6,319 nt of DNA from an uncultured Clostridium sp. GTDB taxonomy: Bacteria; Bacillota; Clostridia; Peptostreptococcales; Peptostreptococcaceae. Shown in pieces: positions 1 to 5,429 of the stretch. Position numbers and translations under genes: made by a program. The first letter of the stretch is position 1. Every line of letters starts with the position of its first letter. The notes under the pieces were generated by a model that was not told the DNA's origin, made no database searches, and worked only from the letters and a program-made list of their open reading frames with translations. Location of the stretch: the NCBI GenBank assembly GCA_900539645.1, contig UQCY01000110.1, forward strand, positions 1 to 6,319, read 5' to 3'.

Positions 1-48
1 GTACACAAGTTTTCCACAGTTTTAAATTATTATAATTTCCTTAAGAAT

Positions 49-83
49 AAAAAAACAGGACATCCCTCTTACTAGATGTCCTG
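49..83 (-). terminator. Rho-independent terminator of the udp-nupC-deoB-deoC operon
   Basis: A perfect 9-bp inverted repeat (CAGGACATC at 56-64, GATGTCCTG at 75-83) encloses a 10-base loop. Read on the minus strand it is followed at once by seven T residues (49-55). This is a classical intrinsic terminator for transcription arriving from deoC. It lies about 160 bases past the deoC stop, so the operon mRNA should carry a long AT-rich 3' tail. On the plus strand the T-run is poor (CTTTCAT), so it probably works in one direction only. Confidence 0.88.
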
Positions 84-130
84 CTTTCATAATTTTATCT
101 TTTATAATTTTATAAGGTTGGTTAACTTTT

Positions 131-149
131 ATGATATTGGCGATATCAT
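131..149. repeat. Short palindrome in the deoC 3' region
   Basis: ATGATAT (131-137) and ATATCAT (143-149) form a perfect 7-bp inverted repeat around TGGCG. It lies between the deoC stop and the operon terminator, in otherwise featureless AT-rich DNA (about 84-241) with no credible gene. It could be a small hairpin in the mRNA tail or a protein-binding palindrome. The sequence does not decide between these. Confidence 0.4.
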
Positions 150-241
150 TTTACTACATTACTTTTAATTTAAATTATTTACACTTCTTTTTGGAATTTA
201 TCTTTTTCTAAATTACTACTAAATCAATCACTAACTATTTA

Positions 242-877
242 TTATTTTACTAGTCTACTTGTTCCTAGCCTGTCTGCTCCAGCTTTTATAAATTCTTCTG
301 CATCTTCAAAAGATTTTATTCCACCTGCAGCTTTTATTTTCAAATCAGATCCACAATATTTTTTCATTAATTTTATATCTTCTATTGTAGCTCCTCCAGT
401 TGAGAAACCAGTAGATGTTTTTATGTATTCTGCATCTGATTTTGTAACTACTTCACACATTTTTATTTTTTCTTCTTCTGTTAGAAGGCAAATTTCTATT
501 ATTACTTTTAATAATTTTCCATGACAAGCTGCTTTTATTTCGTTTATTTCTTTTAACACCTCGTCATATTTTCCTTCTTTAACTAGACCTATGTTTATTA
601 CCATATCTATTTCATCAGCACCGTTTTTAACAGCATCTTCAGTTTCGAATACTTTTACAGCTGTAGTCATATTTCCATTAGGGAACCCTATTACTGTACA
701 TATTGGTAATTTACCTTCTGTATATTCTTTAGCTGCTTTTACAAAGTATGGAGGTATGCATACAGAAGCTGCATTTTTATCCATTCCCTGATCACATAGC
801 TCTTTTATCTGCTCCCATGTTGATGTCTGTTTTAATAGAGTGTGGTCTACTATGTTTATTATTTTGCTCTGTTCCAT
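242..877 (-). CDS. deoC: Deoxyribose-phosphate aldolase
   Basis: A cytoplasmic class I aldolase that cleaves 2-deoxyribose-5-phosphate to acetaldehyde and glyceraldehyde-3-phosphate, the last step of deoxynucleoside catabolism. It is a 211-residue TIM-barrel protein. The N-terminal DHTLLK motif is at 11-16. The active-site Asp is D91 in EIDMVINIG. The Schiff-base lysine is K153 in YIKTSTGF. The second catalytic lysine is K182 in KAAGGI, and the phosphate-binding end reads GADRLGTSR. The ATG start is supported by AAGGAG at 885-890, seven bases upstream. It is the last gene of the operon, 45 bases after deoB and followed by the terminator at 49-83. Oddity: the protein stops right after GTSRLVK, whereas many family members continue about 10-15 residues and end in a tyrosine implicated in catalysis in the E. 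coli enzyme. All other key residues are present, so activity is likely. Confidence 0.96.
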   Translation of the reverse strand: MEQSKIINIVDHTLLKQTSTWEQIKELCDQGMDKNAASVCIPPYFVKAAKEYTEGKLPICTVIGFPNGNMTTAVKVFETEDAVKNGADEIDMVINIGLVKEGKYDEVLKEINEIKAACHGKLLKVIIEICLLTEEEKIKMCEVVTKSDAEYIKTSTGFSTGGATIEDIKLMKKYCGSDLKIKAAGGIKSFEDAEEFIKAGADRLGTSRLVK

Positions 878-900
878 CGTTTTTCTCCTTTTTATATTAT

Positions 901-928
901 CTTTAGATTTTTCCTCTAACCTCTAAAG
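901..928 (-). other. Small intercistronic hairpin across the deoB stop codon
   Basis: CTTTAGA (901-907) and TCTAAAG (922-928) are perfect 7-bp inverted arms with a 14-base spacer. The distal arm contains the deoB stop codon (TAG on the minus strand, 923-925). The stem is AT-rich and has no T-run after it, so it is not a terminator. It could mildly affect mRNA processing or deoB-deoC coupling, or be chance. Its stability is doubtful. Confidence 0.25.
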
Positions 929-2107
929 ATTGTCTAATACTGAGTATCCTATAGTGTTTTCAGGCATATCTACATCAAAGTTGTCTGCAATAGTAGCACC
1001 TATTACAGCAAATGTACTTGCATCGTCCATTTTTCCACCTTTTTCGAACGCTGGTGAATAAGATATAAATGGAACTCTTTCTCTTGTATGGTCAGTACCT
1101 TTAAATGTAGGGTCATTACCATGGTCTGCTGTTACTATAAGTAAGTCATTTTCATTTAGATGATTTAAAAGTTCTCCTAACTTTTCATCAAATCTTTCTA
1201 TCTCTTCACTATATCCTTTTGGATTTCTTCTATGTCCCCATAATGCATCGAAATCAACTAGATTTACGAAGCAAAGTCCATTGAAATCTCTGTCTGCTAT
1301 TTCTATAGTCTGTTCCATTCCCTGAACAGATGATTTTGAACGATTTGATTCAGTTATTCCTTCTCCATCAAATATGTCATTTATTTTACCAACAGATATT
1401 ACATCATATCCGTTGTCTTTTAACTGATTTAAAACTGTTTTTCCAAATGGTTTTAGCGCATAGTCATGTCTGTTTGAAGTTCTTTTAAATTCTCCTTTTT
1501 TCATACCTGTGTATGGTCTAGCTATTACTCTACCAACTTTCCATTCATCTTTTAGTGTAAGTTCTCTAGCTATTTCACAGTATTTGTAGAGATTTTCAAG
1601 TCCCATTGTTTCTTCATTACCACATATCTGTAATACAGAGTCTGCTGAAGTGTAGACAATTAGATGACCTTTTTCTATTTCTTCTTCACCTAGTTCTTCT
1701 ATTATCGCTGTTCCACTTGCACTTTTGTTACCAATTATTTTTCTACCACATCTTTTTTCAAGCTCTTCTATAAGTTCATCTGGGAACCCTGTATCTGTGA
1801 ATGTCTTAAATGGTTTTTCAACATTTAATCCCATCATTTCCCAATGTCCTGTCATAGTGTCTTTACCTACACTAGTTTCATTTAGAGCCATGTATTTTCC
1901 AATTGGATTTTCTACTGGAGTTAGTCCTTTTAATTCTTTAAGATTGGCGATTCCCAGTTTATGAAGATTAGGCATATTTGTTCCTTCATGTTCAACTATA
2001 TGACCTAGAGTATCTGCTCCACTATCTCCATATTTAGCTGCATCTGCCATTTCTCCTATTCCAAGTGAATCTACTACGACGACAAATATACGTTTATATT
2101 TACTCAT
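923..2107 (-). CDS. deoB: Phosphopentomutase
   Basis: Interconverts ribose-1-phosphate and ribose-5-phosphate, and the deoxyribose equivalents, linking the nucleoside phosphorylase to DeoC and the pentose phosphate pathway. It is a 394-residue cytoplasmic, Mn-dependent member of the alkaline phosphatase superfamily, at the usual full length. By comparison with the Bacillus cereus enzyme, the metal ligand D13 lies in VVDSLGIG. T84 in [10 protein letters not shown] is the threonine that carries the phosphate. D287 and H292 lie in [10 protein letters not shown]328 and H329 in TADHGND, and H340 in GTDHTRE. The substrate-contact region [13 protein letters not shown] is also conserved. The ATG is preceded by AAAGGGGTGA (2115-2124), seven bases upstream. 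It lies 74 bases after nupC and 45 before deoC, with no terminator at either junction, so it is co-transcribed. Confidence 0.97.
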   Translation of the reverse strand: MSKYKRIFVVVVDSLGIGEMADAAKYGDSGADTLGHIVEHEGTNMPNLHKLGIANLKELKGLTPVENPIGKYMALNETSVGKDTMTGHWEMMGLNVEKPFKTFTDTGFPDELIEELEKRCGRKIIGNKSASGTAIIEELGEEEIEKGHLIVYTSADSVLQICGNEETMGLENLYKYCEIARELTLKDEWKVGRVIARPYTGMKKGEFKRTSNRHDYALKPFGKTVLNQLKDNGYDVISVGKINDIFDGEGITESNRSKSSVQGMEQTIEIADRDFNGLCFVNLVDFDALWGHRRNPKGYSEEIERFDEKLGELLNHLNENDLLIVTADHGNDPTFKGTDHTRERVPFISYSPAFEKGGKMDDASTFAVIGATIADNFDVDMPENTIGYSVLDNL

Positions 2108-2181
2108 TTTATATTCACCCCTTTTATATTTATTGCTTTTATGATTTTGTTTACTACTATTATAGTTTATTTTTCATCCAA

Positions 2182-3384
2182 TTAGAATATCATTATAAAT
2201 CCTACTGTCATTGCACTTAGTAAACTTACTGCAACCCCACCTATCATAGCTCTGAAAACTAATCTAGCTAGTGTGCTTTTTTTTTCTGGGCAAAGTATAC
2301 CTATACCAGATACACATATACCTAAGCTTGAGAAGTTAGCAAATCCACAAAGTGATATTGTAGCCATTATTGCAGTTCTTGGATCCATACTTGATATTAT
2401 TTTTCCTAACTGTTCAAATGCTACGAATTCGTTTATTACAAGTTTGCTTCCTAAAAGATTTCCTTCTAATAGTATTTCTGATGGATCTAATCCCATAAGT
2501 GCTCCAAATGGTGCAAATACATAAGAGAAAATCTGCTCTAAACTTATTCCAAATACGCCTAAGCCTTTATTTATTAATGCAACTAATGCAACCATTGCTA
2601 TTAGAGATGCTCCCATTGATAATGCCATCTGCATACCTGTTACTGCACCTTCAGAAACAGCTTCTATTACGTTTGCATTGTTACCTTTGTTATCCATTTT
2701 TATATCCCCAACTTCGTGAACTTCTTCTGTCTGAGGGAATATTATTTTTGAAACCATTATACTTCCTATTGGAACTAGTGCACTCGCTATTAATAGATAT
2801 TCCATTGGAATTCCAAGTGCTGTATATCCACCTAATATTGAAACTGACATACTTCCCATTCCAGATACTAGTACGACCATGATTTCACTGTCTGTCATTT
2901 TATTCAAATACTTACTTATTAATATTGGACTGTCTGTCTGACCTAAGAACATATTGGCAACTGCTACGAAACTTTCAACTTCTGAGCTTCCCATTATCCA
3001 TCCAACTGCTTTTCCTATCCATTTAACTACAAAGTTAAGTACACCTATGTAGTAAAGTAAACTTACAAGCGCTGATAAGAAAACTATGTTTCCTAGTACC
3101 TGTATAGCAAATATCATACCTGTTGGTGCTGTGCTATCTGCTAATGAACCAAATACAAAAGATAATCCATTTGAACCACAGTTTATAACACCAGTTACAG
3201 CATCAGATATTTTTGAAACTACCATTCTACCTGCTGGAACTTTTACAAGTATTAAAGCTATGATAAACTGAGCTATCATACCTTTTAAAAGCATTTTGAA
3301 TGATACGTCTTTTCTTTTCCAAGATATTAACCAAAGTATTCCTATTACTACTACGATTCCCAGTAAATTTAATATTGCTTTCAT
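2182..3384 (-). CDS. nupC: NupC-type concentrative nucleoside transporter (CNT family)
   Basis: A 400-residue inner-membrane transporter that imports nucleosides driven by an ion gradient, feeding the phosphorylase encoded upstream. The length and hydrophobic pattern match bacterial CNT proteins: an N-terminal helix ending in SWKRKD, many later membrane segments, and a charged loop at about 218-240. Signature sites are GQTDSPILISKYLN (148-161), which corresponds to the GQTE-type nucleobase-binding hairpin, INEFVAFEQL (317-326), and GFANFSSLGI (347-356) in the second binding hairpin. D151 replaces the glutamate found at this place in Vibrio cholerae CNT, a conservative change that might tune base preference. 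The ATG has AGAGGAG at 3394-3400, nine bases upstream. It starts 33 bases after udp. Pyrimidine nucleosides are the expected substrates from context, but purine nucleosides are not excluded. Confidence 0.93.
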   Translation of the reverse strand: MKAILNLLGIVVVIGILWLISWKRKDVSFKMLLKGMIAQFIIALILVKVPAGRMVVSKISDAVTGVINCGSNGLSFVFGSLADSTAPTGMIFAIQVLGNIVFLSALVSLLYYIGVLNFVVKWIGKAVGWIMGSSEVESFVAVANMFLGQTDSPILISKYLNKMTDSEIMVVLVSGMGSMSVSILGGYTALGIPMEYLLIASALVPIGSIMVSKIIFPQTEEVHEVGDIKMDNKGNNANVIEAVSEGAVTGMQMALSMGASLIAMVALVALINKGLGVFGISLEQIFSYVFAPFGALMGLDPSEILLEGNLLGSKLVINEFVAFEQLGKIISSMDPRTAIMATISLCGFANFSSLGICVSGIGILCPEKKSTLARLVFRAMIGGVAVSLLSAMTVGFIMIF

Positions 3385-3417
3385 CCGTTTTTTCTCCTCT
3401 ATTTACTGAAAATCAGC

Positions 3418-4203
3418 CTATTTATTTTTTTCTTTATCTTCTTTTATTAGTATACGAAGTGCTTCTACACCAACTTTTATAGCACTTTCTGTATCGTGTA
3501 CTATTGGGTTTTCTAATCCAGCTGCATTTCTTTCCTGGTTTCCTACAACTAAGAAGTTAGATCCGCAACGAACACCTAAATGACTTGCAACTACAAATAA
3601 TGCAGCTGATTCCATTTCTGAAGCTTTACATCCTAATCTTTTCCAAGCTTCCCATTTATTTAAAAGTTCATAACTAACTGGCATTCTTTCTGGTTCATGC
3701 TGTCCGTAGAATGCATCTTTACACTGAACAACTCCTGCATGGTATGTATATCCTAATTTTTTAGCTGCTGCAACTAAAGCATTAGTTACTTCTAAGTCAG
3801 CAACTGCTGGGAATTCTATTGGAGCGTATTCTCTTGAAGTACCTTCCATTCTTATAGCACCAGTAGCTACTACTATATCTCCACCTTTTACATCTATATC
3901 TATTCCACCGCAAGTACCAACTCTTACAAATGTATCTGCACCGCAAAGTCTAAGTTCTTCCATTGCTATTGATGCTGATGGACCACCTATACCTGTTGAT
4001 GTAACACTTACTTTTTCTCCATCAAGGTATCCTGTATATGTAACATATTCTCTACTATCTGCAACTAATACTGCATTGTCAAAGTGTTTTGCTATTTTTT
4101 CACATCTTTTAGGATCTCCTGGAAGTATAACATAACGTCCAACATCCCCTGGTCTTATCTGTAAATGATACTGTAATCCTACTTCTCCTGAATAATTCTG
4201 CAT
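3418..4203 (-). CDS. udp: Uridine phosphorylase (PNP/UDP superfamily)
   Basis: Splits uridine, and probably deoxyuridine or thymidine, with phosphate into free base and (deoxy)ribose-1-phosphate in the cytoplasm. It is 261 residues, close to the roughly 253 of E. coli Udp. Phosphate-binding elements are LPGDPKR (G29, R33), R51 in DSREY, and R94 with T97 in FVRVGT. TGIGGPS is at 70-76. The ribose-binding EMESA begins at E196. Q168 and R173 in GQHEPER match the Gln/Arg pair that recognises uracil in Udp. The DeoD-type purine signature ending in SDH is absent, with VVGNQER at that place, so pyrimidine specificity is favoured. The ATG is preceded by AAGGAG (4213-4218), nine bases upstream. It is the first gene of the operon, with a leader of about 129 bases, so it should be the most promoter-proximal product. 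Broad nucleoside specificity remains possible. Confidence 0.93.
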   Translation of the reverse strand: MQNYSGEVGLQYHLQIRPGDVGRYVILPGDPKRCEKIAKHFDNAVLVADSREYVTYTGYLDGEKVSVTSTGIGGPSASIAMEELRLCGADTFVRVGTCGGIDIDVKGGDIVVATGAIRMEGTSREYAPIEFPAVADLEVTNALVAAAKKLGYTYHAGVVQCKDAFYGQHEPERMPVSYELLNKWEAWKRLGCKASEMESAALFVVASHLGVRCGSNFLVVGNQERNAAGLENPIVHDTESAIKVGVEALRILIKEDKEKNK

Positions 4204-4332
4204 AATTGTTCTCTCCTTTTCATTATGAATTTTATTTTATTTGTCTTTTTATAATTACTTTCTTTGAGTTATTTTTATCCTTTATCAATTATTTGTATAA
4301 TTATTTGTCTTTTTATATAACTCTCTGTCTTT
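4204..4332 (-). other. AT-rich 5' leader of the udp operon with repeated motifs
   Basis: If transcription starts near 4332, the operon mRNA has a leader of about 129 bases. It contains two exact copies of the 17-mer TTATTTGTCTTTTTATA (plus-strand reading, at 4237-4253 and 4301-4317). It also contains a degenerate operator-like 11-mer at 4291-4301 and a weak 7-bp pairing, GAGTTAT (4266-4272) with ATAACTC (4317-4323). I see no T-box, known riboswitch core, attenuator hairpin with T-run, or upstream reading frame with a ribosome site. The only clear element is the udp Shine-Dalgarno at its end. Confidence 0.45.
4237..4317. repeat. Pair of 17-bp direct repeats in the operon leader
   Basis: TTATTTGTCTTTTTATA occurs exactly at 4237-4253 and again at 4301-4317, with starts 64 bases apart. 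Each contains ATTTGTCTTTT, which matches 9 of 11 positions of the ACTTGTCTAAT operator arm found upstream. They may be weak regulator sites or remnants of a local duplication. Low sequence complexity makes chance a real alternative. Confidence 0.5.
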
Positions 4333-4338
4333 AGTTGT

Positions 4339-4367
4339 ATAATATCACATACTTGTCTAGTCTGCAA
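4339..4367 (-). promoter_or_regulatory. Probable sigma-A promoter of the udp-nupC-deoB-deoC operon
   Basis: On the minus strand, TTGCAG (4367-4362) is followed after exactly 17 bases by TATTAT (4344-4339). An extended -10 TGN (TGA) sits directly before it. The -10 matches the consensus at 5 of 6 positions. The -35 is weak (TTG only), as is tolerable with an extended -10. The predicted start is near 4332. The spacer contains an operator-like half-site (4351-4361), and the -10 overlaps another related copy (4333-4343), so a bound repressor would block polymerase. No better promoter is visible closer to udp. Confidence 0.6.
4351..4361 (+). promoter_or_regulatory. Operator-like half-site inside the operon promoter
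   Basis: ACTTGTCTAGT matches the arm of the 4460-4488 palindrome (ACTTGTCTAAT) at 10 of 11 positions. Including flanks, ATACTTGTCTA is identical in both. It occupies the spacer between the -35 and -10 of the minus-strand promoter, about -19 to -29 from the predicted start. That is a typical repressor position. It has no inverted partner at the 5-base spacing seen in the main palindrome. Confidence 0.45.
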
Positions 4368-4459
4368 TACGTTTTCTGTAATTTTTTATCAAATTTTTAT
4401 CAAAATATAACCTTTTCCTACTATTTTTGTGCATATTTTATACTTTTTAGCTATTTTGC

Positions 4460-4488
4460 AATTAGACAAGTGGTATACTTGTCTAATT
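4460..4488. promoter_or_regulatory. Large perfect palindrome, probable operator of the GntR-family regulator
   Basis: AATTAGACAAGT (4460-4471) and ACTTGTCTAATT (4477-4488) are perfect 12-bp inverted arms around GGTAT. The arms resemble half-sites of HutC-subfamily GntR operators, which commonly carry TTGTMTA or TGGTMTA cores. The palindrome is centred at 4474, between the two divergent promoters: about 142 bases upstream of the predicted operon start and about 98 upstream of the regulator start. There is no T-run matched to a transcript, so it is not a terminator. Binding by the adjacent regulator is inferred, not shown. Confidence 0.7.
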
Positions 4489-4536
4489 TTTATAATATAA
4501 TTCTATTCTTACTATTTCATGCAACTTTCTTATCTA

Positions 4537-4565
4537 TTGACAATACACAGTTTCGAACTTATAAT
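4537..4565 (+). promoter_or_regulatory. Consensus sigma-A promoter of the GntR-family regulator
   Basis: TTGACA (4537-4542) and TATAAT (4560-4565) are both perfect consensus hexamers separated by the ideal 17 bases. Transcription should start near 4572, giving a leader of about 29 bases. This rules out the in-frame TTG at 4571 as the translation start. An operator-like ACTTGTATAAT (4569-4579), 10 of 11 positions to the palindrome arm, covers the predicted start and suggests autoregulation. Confidence 0.85.
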
Positions 4566-4588
4566 ACAACTTGTATAATCTAATGGAT

Positions 4589-4597
4589 AGGGGGAGG
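4589..4597 (+). promoter_or_regulatory. Ribosome-binding site that fixes the regulator start
   Basis: AGGGGGAGG lies just before ATG at 4601. The GGAGG core ends three bases before the ATG, which is tight, but the extended G-run allows shifted pairing. The upstream in-frame candidates have no such site: TTG at 4571 lies at the predicted transcription start, and ATG at 4583 would have a leader of about 11 bases. Confidence 0.7.
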
Positions 4598-4600
4598 AAA

Positions 4601-5350
4601 ATGATACCAGAGATTTCATCTGAGAAACAAAAAAAATTAAAACATGTAAAAGTTTACGATCAATTATTTAAGAAAATACAGGATGGTGTTTATCCTCCTG
4701 GATCAAAACTTCCATCAGAGCCAAATCTAGCTGAACAGATGGGCGTTAGTAGGATGACACTTAGAAGAGCTCTTGCACTCTTACAAGAGGACGGACTTAT
4801 TTCTAATATTCAGGGTAAAGGAAATTATATCAAAGAGCTTCACACTATAAGCAAGAATTTTGGAATGGAAAAGCTTCAGCATCCTTTTTACGCTTGCTGT
4901 GATGAAGATATAGATGATTTAGAAATAGAGTTTAGAATAGAGCCCGCAACCGATGCAATATCTAAAAATCTTGAGAGAAAAACTGCAGCAGTTGTTATAT
5001 CTGATAGATGGTATAAATTTGATGGTGTTACTAAAGGGTACTCGCTTAGTTTTATACCTATAGAGGCTATTTCTGAATACGATGTAGATTTAAATGATAT
5101 AGATAGTTTAAAAGATTTTATGGAAAATAGAGTTTATTCTATTGTTTCTAAGAGTAACTGCGAATTTAGCTTTACCACTACTGGAAACTTCACAGCTATA
5201 AAATATGAACTTTCACATGATGAGATGTTCATATTAATATTAGAAACACTTTACAACAGCAACGGAAATGTAATAATTTCCACTAAACACTACATTCCAC
5301 TTACAATGTTTAGAATGCATTTAAATGTAATAAATAAGTTAAACGAATAA
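4601..5350 (+). CDS. GntR-family (HutC/UTRA-type) transcriptional regulator
   Basis: A 249-residue cytoplasmic DNA-binding protein. The N-terminal winged helix-turn-helix (about 17-77) carries the GntR pattern: VYDQLFKKIQDGVYPPG, then LPSE, LAEQMGVSRMTLRRAL and GLISNIQGKGNYI. The C-terminal half (about 95-245) fits a UTRA-type effector domain, with ISDRWYKFDG, YSLSFIPI and LETLYNSNGNVI followed by a final strand and helix. It is more divergent than the DNA-binding part. It is transcribed away from the udp operon, with a palindrome and related half-sites in the shared region, so it most likely controls that operon and itself. The effector is unknown; a nucleoside or pentose phosphate from the pathway is a guess. 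Start at 4601 is chosen from the promoter and ribosome-binding site. Its glutamine codons are mixed (3 CAA, 4 CAG), unlike the CAG-only neighbours, which may mean lower expression or a different origin. Confidence 0.9.
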   Translation: MIPEISSEKQKKLKHVKVYDQLFKKIQDGVYPPGSKLPSEPNLAEQMGVSRMTLRRALALLQEDGLISNIQGKGNYIKELHTISKNFGMEKLQHPFYACCDEDIDDLEIEFRIEPATDAISKNLERKTAAVVISDRWYKFDGVTKGYSLSFIPIEAISEYDVDLNDIDSLKDFMENRVYSIVSKSNCEFSFTTTGNFTAIKYELSHDEMFILILETLYNSNGNVIISTKHYIPLTMFRMHLNVINKLNE

Positions 5351-5411
5351 AAAAAAGAGCTAAATTTCCTCTTTTGGTATCTACCATTTTGAGGACAATT
5401 GAGCTCTTTTT
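5349..5411. terminator. Bidirectional rho-independent terminator between convergent genes
   Basis: AAAAAGAGCT (5352-5361) pairs with AGCTCTTTTT (5402-5411). Inside it the stem resumes as AATT with AATT, then CCTC (5369-5372) with GAGG (5391-5394), and is capped by GGTA with TACC (5376-5379, 5382-5385). The plus-strand transcript ends in TTTTTCTTTTTT, and the minus-strand transcript ends in eight T residues (complement of 5349-5356). The hairpin therefore stops both the regulator, whose stop codon ends at 5350, and the FUSC-like gene ending at 5430. Confidence 0.87.
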
Positions 5412-5429
5412 CTTTTTTATATTTAGTTT

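Noticed and set aside
10..18. TTTTCCACA, a match to the DnaA-box consensus
   Set aside because: A single copy at the window edge with no cluster or AT-unwinding context is expected by chance.
22..90. Minus-strand 22-codon open frame
   Set aside because: It overlaps the operon terminator hairpin and lacks a ribosome-binding site.
2273..2882. Plus-strand open frames opposite nupC
   Set aside because: They are antisense shadows of a strongly supported transporter gene, with low-complexity hydrophobic translations and no ribosome sites.
4204..4332. Riboswitch or T-box in the operon leader
   Set aside because: There is no conserved core, no specifier or antiterminator pattern and no terminator hairpin. 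The only pairing is a weak 7-bp AT-rich stem.
4335..4583. Plus-strand open frame of 82 codons in the intergenic region
   Set aside because: It has no ribosome-binding site, is biased toward Phe, Tyr, Leu and Ser as expected from AT-rich noncoding DNA, and overlaps both promoters and the palindrome.
4571..4600. Extending the regulator to the in-frame TTG at 4571 or ATG at 4583
   Set aside because: The predicted transcription start is about 4572. The only Shine-Dalgarno sequence (4589-4597) precedes ATG 4601. The extra residues are outside the GntR domain.
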